Assembly (NCBI RefSeq): GCF_910592395.1
Contig: NC_088325.1
Coordinates: forward strand, 11,288,109-11,352,108
Origin: Lineus longissimus
Lineage: Eukaryota; Nemertea; Pilidiophora; Heteronemertea; Lineidae
DNA length: 64,000 nt
Direction: 5' to 3'
Shown: positions 20,451-33,225 of the stretch, piece after piece
Layout: the number at the start of each line of letters is the position of its first letter
Position numbering within the stretch: position 1 is the first letter of the stretch
Program-made: the position numbers and the translations under genes
Notes under the pieces: generated by a model
What the model was told of the DNA's origin: nothing
The model's input: only the letters and a program-made list of their open reading frames with translations
Databases searched by the model: none

Positions 20451-22554
20451 TTTTTGCTGAATCAAAAAAAATCAATATCGCAAAGGTATGACGAGAATTT
20501 AGAAGATGAAATATTCCTTAGATTTGTCACTATACTCCCAATAAATTCAAAATTTATTCTGAAATTTAATCTTGATCAGATTTTTAAATCTGATATATTT
20601 AATCACGAGGCTTTTAACAAAAATTTTAAACATGGTTTATTCATGAAAACAGATCATGTGTGTCACATAGATCATTCAGTGTCAAATGAATATTAATTGC
20701 GTCTTCTTGGTTTTCAGTTTGTCACTTGACACACAGGCTGTTTGTAAAAATGCCGAGAAACATGAGGAGTATTCTAAAGTTAACGTTGAGGTAACGGCAG
20801 GTTGAAGAAAAACCCTCAGAGAAAAGGCGTACAAGAATCCGCCTGAGTGCGGAGTTGTGGACCTGACAAAATCTCCTGCTTCCTCAGATTTGCTCCGACA
20901 CAAAGAACGAAGGGTAATACCGTCCAGCACGGCCAGTGGACACAAAGCTGACGAAGAAACTAGCTCTGATGCGCAATGGTAGAACTCTCTGGGACAGCCG
21001 CTTTTGTTATACCTGCATGAACTGATTGTCTAAGCTTTTATATCAAAAAGTATGACCGAAAGGTGTATTGGGTGTCCAGTCCTTGTTCCATATTATACCG
21101 ACTGTCATGAAAACAGTGTTACTTCCAGTATTTTGTCAAGGAATGAGTAATTTTGGCATGTTTCTTGACCGTTAAGGCAGAGGACATGAACTTTTGCATG
21201 GGTGACCGCAATTTCAGATGACCTGTTCTCATAACATGCAGAGACACATCTGGCCTTGAGAGCTGTCTTCTGATAATTGAAGGACAAGGGCTAATTTGCC
21301 CCCCATCATCTTAAGATAACTGCCAGCACGCGACATCACAGGAGGACATCATTGAATAACCTTCACGCAAGCTACAACTATCAACGGATGGATTTCACGT
21401 CCGATCAAGAACGAGGAAAATGGTTTATGGCAGAATTAGCTGCAATTCAGATTCTAGATCCAGTGAGGCACATGACTTCTCTCTTCTTATATTCCCTTTT
21501 ATTCTCTACCCATTACGTCTTGAGTCATACTTTTGCGCCACCCATACCTTAACCAGCACGTACTGCAATTAGGGTTAAGTTGGGTAACCTTCTCTCCATT
21601 ATCAATATGAATATCCACATAATGACAATATATTGATGACAGGAAGGACTCGCGGCTGATGATTCACCTATCCTGTAGCGGCATGTTGGTAGTCCCGACA
21701 CCCGCCTGCGGGAACAAGGAAATTAGCCCTTGCCTACCACTGATCAGATAATATGGTCTACAGGCAATGAAACTGTCATTTACCTGATGAGCTGAGAGGG
21801 ATATCATGCCCTTCTACATGGAGTTGTTGGACGGAGGTGGGTGCAGAATGACGAAGTGGAGGCTGGGGCATTTTCTGTAATTGTGGCCTAAGCGACCTGA
21901 TGAAGCGAGAGCACATACGTCAGTCACATAAGGGGTGGTTATATGTGTTGATGCTGGTAACCTTGTGTCAGCCACTCGTAGTCATTGCTGGATGCTTTAT
22001 GGGTATCAAGAAACTTTTAATATGATGTATCATTGTGTACACAGTCCACAGTATAGAGCTACTGACAGCAGAAAAGCAATGAATCTAAAAGTCCAAATTA
22101 ACACTTTCCACCAGAGGTTTCTTTGCATGATTACTCTGCATGTTGCGTCTGATGACTGTGGTCTGTGGGGATAGCATGTGGTTATGAAGTGCACCACTGA
22201 GACATCAGATGATGTAGTGATTGTGTAAGGTCATTAGGTACATCACTGATGGCCACACCCCACTCAGTACATCAGTAAGGCACTTGATAGGTCAGTCAGT
22301 GTTATAATTTAAGTATGCGTTATGATTTGGAGGGTTAATGATTCATCTTATCGATAAGCTGGAAATATTCAACAAGACAATAATATATAAGGAAAGTGTT
22401 GCTAAGGAATCATTGAGCCGTTCAAATCAACAAGGAGTCAATGGGGACAATTATCTTCAATATCCAGTTATGGGGCTTCATAAATCTGATAACAGGTTTG
22501 TCTTGAAGACGAGATGGATTGAAGTCCGTCTGACACGCCTGGGGTAACTAGTCC
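20451..22554. other. No gene recognised
   Basis: Begins with an AT-rich stretch (20454-20696, an 80-codon frame made of K/N/F/I-rich codons typical of AT-rich noise), then anonymous DNA. No domain, RNA gene or repeat seen. Confidence 0.45.
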
Positions 22555-22640
22555 AGGAAGGCTAATCGTTGGGATGTGATATCAATTGATTTCGTGAGGT
22601 GCAAGGGGCATTGGGTTCGAACCACTATGTCTGTATAAGT
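22555..22640 (+). repeat. Possible tRNA-derived SINE remnant
   Basis: A B-box-like GGTTCGAACC (22614-22623) sits about 50 nt downstream of GGCTAATCGTTGGGA, a poor A-box. The flanking GCATTGGGTTCGAACCAC resembles a T-arm, but no acceptor stem closes. It is too degraded for a functional tRNA. Confidence 0.35.
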
Positions 22641-24506
22641 ATCTGAAAATGATCTTTCTTTTGAAGTGCTGGAACAAAAATGGAAAGCAAGAATGTACCT
22701 TCTGAGTACAGAAATGGTCGCCAATCTTTAGGCGTAATTTCGAAATGTTTAGAACTGAACAAAATATGTTTCTGCAAAATACTCCCTGATTGGTACCCAG
22801 TAGTGCTACTCAGTAAAGAAGATTCAGATTGGAAAGTTGTGTTCTGCCCCGCTTCACGATACCATAACAATATTGACAAGGTCTCATCCCCAGATTTAAT
22901 CAATCTAATTGAGGCAGAAAGATGAATTGGGGTGATGCTAGGGTTGACTGTTGTCAGCCATCATGTCACAGGTGTTGGGTATTCCGAGTTAAAAGGATTG
23001 GAGTTGAACACTGTTATAGCCCTTTAGGTCATTATTGGGCAGTAATCAAAACCATGTGGAAATGACTGAAAATTCTGTTTGGGATATATTTTCCCCTATA
23101 TGATTAAAGTCGCTGTGATTCCAGTATTCAAATATCATCACCAGCAAGGAAAAGCCTACTTAGAGAATAATTGTGAAACTGTAGAACCACTTTATCTCAT
23201 TCTATTTAAATGCGCTCTGCCTTTGAGATGTACTCCCTATAACGATTTTCGTAAAATGCAGCTGTACACTAATTTCATTTTCAACCAGTTGTACAAACCC
23301 TGCTTGGAACTACATTTTACTAATCCATGTAAGTAACACCAAATGAATTAAAGAAATGCAATAAGGTTACATCGGTAATAAGTCTTGTCTCAAATACGTC
23401 CGTATTTGCCAGAAGCCCTTCTGAGCACACCAACGGACAAATTAAGATAGCTTACAAATGCTAAGGTCGTCTACCGTGTCTTGATTTAAGCCATTAAGGG
23501 GTCTGCTGCAGACCCAGGCCACAAACAGTCTTAGAATGCATTATCAGACCTGCACGTAAAAAACCCATTTGTTAAACCCATCAGTGGCGAATTGACAGAT
23601 TGTTAGCTTGTGCGGTAGCGTCTTGTGATAAGAGTAGCCACTTGGGCTTTTGCATCCCTTTCTTGCAGTGTCTGAGAAAATGTGTTAGCTAATGGCTCTG
23701 TCGTTGGCAATTGTTAGGCATGTTTAGAGGAGTTACCATGGTTTTTCCTAACCCAGCCCATTATTTAGCATGTAAACTATATCATGTTAATACTTCGGGC
23801 GGTTTTGGCACAATATTGGCTTTTAGTAGCTGGATTGCCTGTCTCGCGTAACAGAAGAAGCCACATGGATTTTCCCTGGCTTTCATGCAATGTCAGAATG
23901 AATTATTTAGATTAATTATTATATATTTGCTTGGCATGACATTGGGAGAGTTGTCAGATCTCCTTTTGGGGGGCTGCAATGGGGTTTGAACTATTGAGGT
24001 TATTTTATTGTATGCAGGGCTCATTTAAAACGTAGCCACTCATTTGTTTGCATCCGTCATTGCAGTTTGCGATCTCTTTACCTTCTTATTCCTCTTATTG
24101 GTAGATAAGCCATGAGTGGCTTGTTGTACTCTTATGTGGCGTGTTGTACTCAGCTGCATTTGACGCCTGTATATTTTCTGTATGAGACATTCACAGCAAA
24201 ATCTATGTTACACAAACAAAAACATGTAAAAAGCATATTCCATTAAATCAATTGCTTTTCCCCTAGGAATTGCTATAAGATAGATGTAAGTTCTCTCCTT
24301 TATATGCAGTCAGCTATCTAGCCACTAGAGGAGGGTATTGAGATTGCTTTGTTGCGTTACTTTGTTACTTTGTGAGCATTTGTGCTTCTTCTGGGCACTA
24401 TGGTCAGACAGATCAAGAACCTGGGAAGAAAAAAAGGCTGAACTTGTCTTGGTACAAAATAGAAATCCGAATGATAGAATGGGGTAGTGGAATTTTGATA
24501 AATCCC
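22641..24506. other. No gene recognised
   Basis: Frames of 81-92 codons (22625-22925, both strands) and 85 codons (23079-23336) show no domain. No repeat or RNA gene was seen. Confidence 0.45.
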
Positions 24507-24543
24507 CGCCTATCTGCACCTCTGCCTATGGTGCAGATAGGCG
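24507..24543 (+). other. Perfect short hairpin
   Basis: A 14-bp perfect stem (CGCCTATCTGCACC and its complement) with a 9-nt loop TCTGCCTAT. Pairing stops abruptly at both ends, so it is too short for a microRNA precursor. It may be a snap-back replication scar or the tip of a decayed inverted-repeat element. Confidence 0.8.
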
Positions 24544-25196
24544 TGCATCCTTTCAAGGATCGTGCGAACATTATAATGACAACGCTAACTGCTGATGGTG
24601 CGAATGACAACACTGAACGTTCAATATACGAGCTAACAGAGCAAGTAAATGATGTTACAGGGTCACAGTTGTTCTTCCAAGACGTGATTGATTTCGCTGT
24701 TGTCATTTCATCTCATTTGTTGTTTTTCTGGTTTTAAAACAACCCTCCCCCCTCCATTAGCCCTGGAATGAAGAAGGCACACAATCAAGTCACTGCGCCC
24801 CCAAGCGGATTCACTTAAAACTGTACTTATTTCCAAGTCCCCCCTCAACGTGTGTTATGGTAGATTTTACAATATCAATGTCTTGTACTAAGTTGTAGGC
24901 CCCACTTTGACATTGTGAAATCTCCAACATTATCGGGGATATTTCAACAAAATTGTAAACCACCAAGAATGCCACAAATGTGACCTATGTTGAAAGAGAG
25001 TTAATGTCATGCGATACTTTCATCAATGATCATAATGGTTCTGTCGTTTAAGTCCGACAGAGACGGGTTATCAGTCAGAGCCATTTCACAGTAATTTCTT
25101 TTCCTCTTGGAGCTGCATTTGGGTTGTGTGTGAGTCACGGTTTCTGTTTTGGCTATTGGGTCTTTTAACAACAATGAAACGGCCAGGGGCCATTGT
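24544..25196. other. No gene recognised
   Basis: A 121-codon plus frame (24372-24737) runs through the hairpin with an antisense 97-codon partner; neither has a recognisable motif. The rest is anonymous. Confidence 0.4.
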
Positions 25197-26746
25197 GCTC
25201 ACCGTATAGATATTTGGTGCTTTGTAATTCATCCAGATTAAGAAACATTGTACATGTATAGTATATAGGTCAAACCAAAGTCGGTATGACATGTGATGTA
25301 TCGTTGCTTGGAGTAAGTACCCTAAGAATATCATCAAAAACAAGTCAATAATAAACGAGATATTGCACTTTTTACCTATTTTAGTTTTGGCCTCCTGGTG
25401 GCCGAGTTGAGTACCAGATCAGATCGAAATTCGGTGTCCGAGGTTACATGACGTAGGGAGTCATGTGTATCAAATTTCAAGTTCAAAGCTTTAGTGGTTA
25501 AGAAACGTGCCATAGTTACAATCAAACGACAAATTTACGCCATTTGACCTCTGTGACCTTGAAAAGCAGGTCAGATCAAAAACTCATATGATATGTGATG
25601 TATCCTTGCTAGGAGAGCCTACCATAAAAATGTTATTGAAAACGAATCACTAAAAATAAGCAAGATATTGCACTTCTTACTTTTTCCATTATGGCCCCCT
25701 GGTGGCCGAATAAAGAATCAGATCGAGCCAAAATTTGGCATCAGAGGTTATCTGATGTAGGGGGTTATATGCACCAAGTTTCAAGTTCATAGCTTTACTG
25801 GTTAAGAAACGTGCCATAGTTTACACTCTAACGGCCAATTTACGCCATATGACCTCTGTGACCTTGAAAAGTAGGTCAAATTGAAAACCCGTAAGATATG
25901 TGATGTATTCTTCCTAAGGGTACCTACCATAAAAATTTTATCGAAAACAAGTCACTTATAAGCGAGATATCACACTTTTTAGATTTCCACTTTTGGCCCC
26001 CTGGTGGCAAAGTTGAGAATCAGATCAAACTGAAATTCAGCACCAGAGGCTATGTGATATAGGGGGTTATATGTACCAAGTTTCAAGTTCATAGCTTTAG
26101 TGGTTAAGAAACGTGCCATAGTTTACACTCTAACGGCCAATTTACGCCATATGACCTCTGTGACCTTGAAAAGTAGGTCAAATTGAAAACCCGTAAGATA
26201 TGTGATGTATTCTTCCTAAGGGTACCTACCATAAAAATTTTATCGAAAACAAGTCACTTATAAGCGAGATATCACACTTTTTAGATTTCCACTTTTGGCC
26301 CCCTGGTGGCAAAGTTGAGAATCAGATCAAACTGAAATTCAGCACCAGAGGCTATGTGATATAGGGGGTTATATGTACCAAGTTTCAAGTTCATAGCTTT
26401 AGTGGTTAAGAAACGTGCCATAGTTTACACTCTAACGGCCAATTTACGCCATATGACCTCTGTGACCTTGAAAAGTAGGTCAAATTAAAAACCCGTATGA
26501 TATAAGATGTATATTTACTATGAGTACCTACAACAAAAGTTTCATCGAAAACAAGTCACTAATAAGCGAGATATCACAGTTTTTAGATATCCACATTTGG
26601 CCCCCTGGTGGCCAAGTAGAGAATCAGATCAGACAGAAATTTAGTGTCACGGGTCATCTGACCTAGGGGGTCATGTGTACAAAGTTTTAAGTTCATAGGC
26701 CTAGCGGTTAGGAAACGTGCCACTGTTTTTGAACTAGGATACGACG

Positions 26747-26805
<59 letters not shown>

Positions 26806-26858
26806 ACGACGACGGACGACGGACACTGCGGTATTGTATAGACTCCCCTACGGTGAGC
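25197..26858. mobile_element. 302-bp tandem array bracketed by a 10-bp inverted repeat
   Basis: The phrase GGCCCCCTGGTGGC recurs (first copy GGCCTCCTGGTGGC) with starts near 25389, 25693, 25995, 26297 and 26599, a period of 302-304 bp. Each unit also holds GTTAAGAAACGTGCC, TGACCTCTGTGACCTTGAAA and AAGCGAGATAT-type words. The two middle units are virtually identical; outer ones are diverged. The array ends in an ACG microsatellite. GCTCACCGTA at 25197-25206 is exactly inverted as TACGGTGAGC at 26849-26858. No target duplication is evident, so calling the whole a transposon is tentative; the array itself is certain. I do not recognise the family. Confidence 0.7.
26741..26824 (+). repeat. ACG trinucleotide microsatellite
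   Basis: About 26 ACG/GAC units, interrupted three times by GGACG. It terminates the 302-bp array. Poly-arginine and poly-valine frames on the minus strand here (26583-26902) are products of this repeat. Confidence 0.95.
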
Positions 26859-27424
26859 CAAAAAGCGACTATTGCCATGATCTGTATCAATTGATCAATC
26901 AACTGACAATATCATCCTTAGAACAAAGCGTTGATTCATCTTTGATCCATATTGATGGAAGTGGGCCATCCCAGACAACTTATCAGTTGCATCAATTTCT
27001 TTTGAGTTGCTGCAGGTTAGTGAGTCACGGTTTCTTTTGATTTGAATTCACCATCTTTGTTTCCATGAGAAATAAATCCAATCAGTAGTTCATACTTCGA
27101 GTCCTCCCTTTTAAAGCCGTAGAAATCTTTCTGAATAGGTTCAAATGTATTATCAACTTAGGGATATACATTGCCCTAAAGATTCTATTGAGGTCAAGGT
27201 TGATGTTGGGGTATATCATGAGTTGCATCTTGAAGCCAACAAGAATTTGGAATTTCAGGTTCTCGGTAGGCTGCCCCCTCCAAACAAAGTGGTCCAAAAC
27301 TTTCGGAGACAGTATGCATTGGTGATTAAATGTTAAATGTCTGGAGTCAATCCACTAGCGATTGTCCCACTAACGACGGACTTATCGCTGATGAGTTATG
27401 GCGTGTAACAGAGGAAACTAACAA
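26859..27424. other. No feature recognised
   Basis: Overlapping 60-70 codon frames on both strands at 26834-27336 have no support. Confidence 0.4.
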
Positions 27425-27500
27425 GGTCTTCCCGGGGATTGAAACCGGGACCTTTAGCGTATAAGGTCATTCTCTCCACCGACCAAGCTGAGGGGGAGTC
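27425..27500 (-). repeat. tRNA-derived SINE head or tRNA pseudogene
   Basis: Read on the minus strand, an A-box-like CAGCTTGGTCGGTGG (27477-27491) is followed by a potential anticodon-type stem GACCTT/AAGGTC. Then comes a B-box-like GGTTTCAATCC (27436-27446) inside a C/G-rich T-arm-like hairpin (CCCGG/CCGGG). The order and spacing are tRNA-like. No matching acceptor stem is visible, and the stem-loop sizes are off, so it is not a working tRNA. Confidence 0.55.
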
Positions 27501-29300
27501 ACATAAATGTACCTCTAGCCTGGGTTGTAGGATGATGCCACTACTACATGTACATTCAGATGATACCACTTCCTTATAAATTAGCATGAAACCGTTTTTC
27601 TTACCATCTACACCAGAGGAATCGAAATTTGGAATCGTGTAACTTTGGAATGATATTGTTGACTTGATCTTAACATTGCAATGATCTCCGATTAGCTGTT
27701 CCATTTAAACTTTAATGAACTAAACCATTTTCATCAGTCCACTTGGAATTACATTCGTCTTAAAATTCCCGATGAGTATCTATGGAAATTTAAGCTGATT
27801 GAAATTCACCCCATCAATAGTCTAATGAAACTGAGATGTTTGAAGCACATAATAGTGGTGACATGTGCTTAGTTAAGTGATAGGTAATAAATACCCTGAG
27901 AGAAAGATATTCAGCCAAGATTTAAGTGAGGTGCAACTCTGCTGTAATAGACGGATCATATTTTTGAAGCTATTTTGCTTCTGCTCTGGTTGTGATATTC
28001 ATGTAGTTTCTTGGGATTGTGGCCTAGGTAGAAGTTGTACAGCAGATTGAGGAGTCGGGGCGAGTACCTGCACATGTCAACATTAGGTTGGCTTGTCTGA
28101 AAGACCGCCTAAAATGCGGAGGAGATGGAACTCCAACTTATGTTTCTTCAAGAGATTCGCACAAAAAGGCATTTCGGATATCTTATTTAGTTCTCATTTA
28201 AATCATTGATTTTTTGTTTTTGTTTTTAAAGATCCACTTCATAAATTGAAACTTGGTTGATGAATGCACAGGACTTGTTTTGGAGAGACGCCAGCTATTG
28301 AATTGAAAAGACGAGACACTAGCTTTTAAATTGAAAAGACAGCGTTTTGGCGATTTGTGAAGGCTGAACGCAGTATTCGGTTGATGTCGGCTACTTCGTG
28401 ATATAGTCAGTGAGAATCTGAATGAATGCAAATTCCGAAGTAGGTTTAAATATATTCTAGTCATTATACCCTGATACCTCTTGGGTACCAAGTCATTAGA
28501 GAAAATTGGCAACTTCTGAGTTCCCACTTAAATTTACCAATACCAGCCAAACGAATAAGTAAAATGTTTGTGAAAATTGCTTAACACGAGTTGCTGTATC
28601 ATCATTAGCTCTCTTCGCCCACAGTCTTTTCTGATAAAACTAGTGTGAAGTACATGTAGTTAACGCTATATAAACTATGGAATTTAAGAGTATATGACCA
28701 AACGCTTATTGATAAAACCAATCAGCTTCTAGCACCCTGCGTATAGTTGCCGATGACATCTGAAAGAAGACATCACCAGAAATAAAATTTTGTATGGAAA
28801 TGACTTGGATACAAGTGGGGTTAATTCCTTTATAACTGCATGTACATCCATTGACGACAAAATTCAGACAAAGTTGAAATGAAGTTGTTTGTATCATCTT
28901 GTTTATAGCAATTGATAACTTGACAAGTCCTTTCTCTATCATGTCTATGTGTGTTTCTTATTTCACGAGTCAATTGCATTTTGAATTTTTTTTAAGTCAC
29001 TTACGAGTCTGATTTCGAATGAAATTATCTAACTTTGGTCGTTCTCACTCAGCGACATTTTCTTCCGAAAAAATTTTTCAAATCATCTTTTCAGTCTGCT
29101 CTAACCTGTCTACGCAGTTGTACGCAAGCAAATCGTACTGAAATGAAAGGTTAATAATGCCCCCGCCTCTTAATGTCTACATTACCTACACAATGAATGG
29201 CCCCTAACCGAGATAAGTGAAAGATCTTTGGTAGGGTAAATAGTGTCATTATGAAATATTATTAGCCCGAGGAACGATGTTGATAAAGTCATCATGAAGA
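27501..29300. other. No gene recognised
   Basis: Anonymous. A small imperfect tandem repeat of about 28 bp near 28271-28335 (TTGAAAAGAC twice in register) lies inside a 109-codon minus frame (28198-28527) that has no domain. Confidence 0.45.
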
Positions 29301-31639
29301 AATGAGTGATTGGTTTAGTTTTGTAATTACGACTCCCTTGCTTAAGGGTTGTTTATCTTCTGTACATTTATCTTTAAATGAGTACACCATTACAAATCAA
29401 ATTTACTGGCGGGTCCGGAAAATAGAAATCCAGTTATACGCAATGCCACAGTGCAGTTATTATGCATACAACTTTACTGAAACGCTCTATTCATAGTATT
29501 TGTATATTGCTCTGCACAGCCGAAGTGTTCAATTTCATAATCAGTGCATATTTACGCAATTGGAAATTTCGAATTCAATTACAATTTCAATTTTTAAGGA
29601 ACGACAGGGTCATTGGCCACCCTCTTCCTTAAAGTACATTTTGACAGCACACGTTGTGTGTGATATGGAACCAGTCCTAAAAATCCTAAAATACTCCCAA
29701 AAAATGTTCAAACAGTGAGTTACATACATGTGATCATGTCTGCAAGTTTATTCCAGTTAGCTAAACACTAGGTTTTCTAAATATACTAGTAGTTCATCCT
29801 GGCAGAGGTGATGATATCACTAAGAAAGCCTTTGCATTACATAATAAGGTTATATAAAAAGCTAAGACATATTCAACTGTAGTTCGAATTGAATGTGTTT
29901 TGTTTGAATAGTTGGCTTAGTTCCACCTCCATTAAACCTGGAAGTCTTGAAAACATGATTCCCTAATGATAGTCTGATGGTACTATCACATTTTCGTCTC
30001 ACTGTGAGCTGGTAAATTGCAGGCTCAATTACGGGTAGCAAGGGTCATTAGTCTTTTATTAATGGGACGCAATTACACGATCAAGTGTCAGAGTGGCTTT
30101 TCATGTTTCCATAGGTTTAATAGCTGTTCATGGTTTGGTTGCTTTGATGTCAAGATGTCACGAGGAAGGAAATAAAGCATTAAAAGTCGCCGTAAATTGG
30201 TCACTGAAATTGCGTGGCTGACGTCATGTCATCTTCTAAGAAATGAGTGTTGCTTTCATGTTGTTTATCATACGTTTATAGTCGGATGGTGAGCTGTTAA
30301 GGCCACTTCATACTTATGACCTAACTTAAACATTTCTCAGATAGAAGGCCTGGATACAAACTTTTCAGATTAGGTTATAATAACCCCCAACCCCCTCCAA
30401 TCAGTCATTTCGCACCTTATTTGCAAAATCATCCTCAAGTAACCTCTCAAATATTATAGCTCATCTATTCATGTCCTGCCACTTTATTTTCCTATTTGAC
30501 ACCAATTTCATAACGGTCTCCTGGGTTCCCTGTTTCACTAGTATCAAGTAGTATTAATGATATATAGTAATGCCAAAGTGATGAATTTACATGGAGTTAA
30601 CCACACAACCATGACATCAAAACAACACTAACGCGGCCTATGGGGCTACTGTTTGGTACTGAAGCCGTGCATTTTGGCATTAGGATGCAAAAGGGACTAT
30701 TCAGTGACAAGTGTATTTGGGACAATCCATTGAGAGCACTGTTTGCTCGTTAATCAAAACCTCGTATCAGAGTTGTCATATGATAAGTCGCGATGTATAG
30801 TCGCCCTGTCTAACTCCCTGCGTCAGCTCTCCCTGATGAATGCTGGGTATTTACGAGAGAAGCTTGTCCCGGGATTGCCTGATTTGAAATGGGTTATCAG
30901 TTCCGTAGATTTGTCATTATCAGAGCATGGAGACGGCACATGATAGAAAAGATGATATGTGCACCATGTAACTGATAATAAACAGAATACGGCATGGCGA
31001 TTGATGTTCTCCGCTGGCGTATTCTGTCCCGAAGGAATTCTGGGTATTTCCGCAATTATTGAGATCAGATATTGCATTGCCTAGCATTGAGGTTCGAATT
31101 ATGATGGTTATATCTGCTTCACGGTTGATGTGTTACAGTGATCTGTGTTTCTCGGACCTGGCAGATCATAGATTGACACTTTTAACTATCTTTGTAGAGA
31201 TGGTGCAGGTGAGGTTATCACGGCAAAAGACGGCATTTTGGACATCAAATGCACGTCACATGCCCAGGTGGTTTATTTGTTTTCGACTTAGCGTGTGGGG
31301 ACGACAATCAGGACTCATCCTCATTTGTGGCACTGTTAGCGCCAACAATTACTCCCTTCCGACAAAAGTGTTGGTTACTGGGCTATTGCAGTGGTCCCCC
31401 TTGTTTAGGTAAATTTCTTGTCTTGGTGTTTTAACATGGCTAAGGGTATGTGGGCTGCACATGTCTTCAAAGGCGGCTATCAAGTCTACATTCTCTGATA
31501 TTATGAAGCTGTGAATATGCTCCCAAATTGCTACTCTAAATAATTGACCAATAATATATTTATGAGCCTTAATACCTTGGTTTGTTGTACTTGGTCTGCT
31601 GTGTGAACGTGGTCTGCACCACAAAATTGTGTAGCCTAT
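29301..31639. other. No gene recognised
   Basis: Anonymous. It includes a 9-bp inverted repeat CAGAATACG near 30980 with its complement near 31016. The longest frames (117 codons plus at 31059-31412, 105 codons minus at 31349-31666) overlap antisense and have no motif. No further homology to copy A was found. Confidence 0.45.
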
Positions 31640-32230
31640 GAGAAAAATAATCTCTGGCTGGCCCAAAGTCGTCCTAAACTTAGCTGCACATCCATGTAAA
31701 AATACGAGGATATATCGTCAAGAGCAGTGCGGCAGTATTCCTGGACATATTGCGTTTACACAGAAGAAAAAGAAGAAGAAGGAGAAGAAGCAGTGACAAA
31801 GATAATCTTACAGTGTATCTGATATTTCCTGTGGTGTATAAAGATGTTACTAGCAATGGCTTTGCTTTTTATCAACGTGGTTCATCTTCATCAAAGAAAA
31901 TCCAAGGCATAGCAACAGTCTAATACGCATAAGCAATACTGCAATATCCTAACTTCACTTTGAAAACAGATGCTGAGTAAAATGACCCCGGCAATACTTT
32001 GTCAGTAGTGATATTGACGACTGATTGAGGCAACCAAGATGCCCAATCAAGTTCGAGCTCGCTTCCTTGGTGAATGGAAACCTGTCAGATATCAAAATGG
32101 TGAAATATCTTTGTCAGTTGATGTGGATGCCTAGATGTATCGGCTATTAAGTAATATCATGATTCACCTGACTTGCCAGCTAAGTAATGCATTGTTGAAA
32201 CAGAGTTGTTGTCTATATTACATAACAGAG
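31640..32230 (-). repeat. Duplication block 2b, copy B (inverted)
   Basis: Reverse complement of A 1890-2360, including CTGTCAGATATCAAAATGG/ACCTGTCAGATATCAAAAT and TTGATGTGGATGCC matched to the copy A words. The GAA-rich microsatellite at about 31765-31795 is an insertion relative to copy A. Confidence 0.75.
31765..31795 (+). repeat. GAA-rich microsatellite
   Basis: Imperfect AGAAGA/GAAGGA run inside the inverted block; absent from copy A. Confidence 0.8.
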
Positions 32231-32516
32231 TTCAGAATTGATGATATCTCATAAGTGATTTCCCTCTTGCTGCAAGGCGGGTTTGGACATGCCTCAAAAA
32301 TTGCATCTACATGTAAGCCTATGCAAGATGCTCTATTAGCACTGTTTATGGCAATTTTTTTGTTTTATTATTAGTATTGTTTGATGAAACCACATACACA
32401 AGGTCCCTTCAACATGATGGTCAGGCAGTGACGCCTTATTAGTGAAGCCAAACATGTGAACAATATCAGTCATGTCAGTAAGACAGCATTAATCTCACAA
32501 CTTACAAGATACTGAC
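32231..32516. other. No feature recognised
   Basis: Short spacer in copy B where copy A has more than 1 kb. Confidence 0.4.
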
Positions 32517-32662
32517 CACAGGAGTGGAAACTTACAAGAGCTCATAACTTTTTTTCTATAAACATGATATTAACTTTTTCATACAACGGAATATCTCACA
32601 AATGATTAGTCTGGTGGATGAGAGGTACATATTTCGTGTTTGACTAATCTCATGGAAATCTG
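32517..32662 (-). repeat. Duplication block 2a, copy B (inverted)
   Basis: Reverse complement of A 681-850: AAGAGCTCATAACTTTTTTT and GACTAATCTCATGGAAATC align with the copy A words. Confidence 0.7.
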
Positions 32663-33218
32663 CAAGACCAAATAATCACATTTTCATAAGCATTAGGCAT
32701 GTTAGCCCATGCATGGAATATCCAGTCAGTTAGATTGGACCACCAGTTGACAACATCATAAGATACTGTGCAAGAAATTAAGTCAATGATACACCAACAG
32801 CTCTGCTGTACAGAATAGAAACATAACCATTTCTATTCATTCCCATCATCACGTACATCTGTGAGGTGTGCCAGATACGCCTTGACTAAACTGAGATTGT
32901 ATAATTGGCAAGAGATATTGAGCAACGAACAGTTGGAAGGTGATACACCCCAACTTCAGCTTGCTTTGGTCTGTCAGGAAAAGCTGATCTAGCAGAGGTA
33001 GCATTACAATTGGGAGAATAGCTTCGGCTTATAGGGTTATCTTGACATGGTACGTATTTTCGTTGATAAATCAGTGGTGTTACCTTGATCCTTTAATAGT
33101 AAACAAGAAAAATAAGGTTATGTATGTGTTCCAACTCTCTATGTTTGTCATATTGATGTTACAATCGAAAATACATTAAGCTGCAGATGTGCATCATCCT
33201 CTACAGTGCAAGTAAAGG
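32663..33218. other. No feature recognised
   Basis: Anonymous sequence with no frame of note. Confidence 0.45.
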
Positions 33219-33225
33219 TGATGTT
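33219..33225 (+). repeat. Left target-site duplication of the 355-bp element
   Basis: TGATGTT, repeated at 33581-33587. Confidence 0.65.

Noticed and set aside
20454-20696. 80-codon plus frame with lysine/asparagine-rich composition
   Set aside because: It lies in a locally AT-rich stretch where such frames arise by chance; no domain.
24372-24737. 121-codon plus frame with a 97-codon antisense partner
   Set aside because: It runs through a perfect hairpin, and overlapping antisense frames of similar length are typical of chance.
26583-26902. Poly-arginine and poly-valine frames on the minus strand
   Set aside because: They are translations of the ACG microsatellite.
27425-27500. Functional tRNA gene, likewise at 12085-12212 and 22555-22640
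   Set aside because: A- and B-box-like words are present, but acceptor stems do not close and loops have wrong sizes. SINE-like remnants are the better call.
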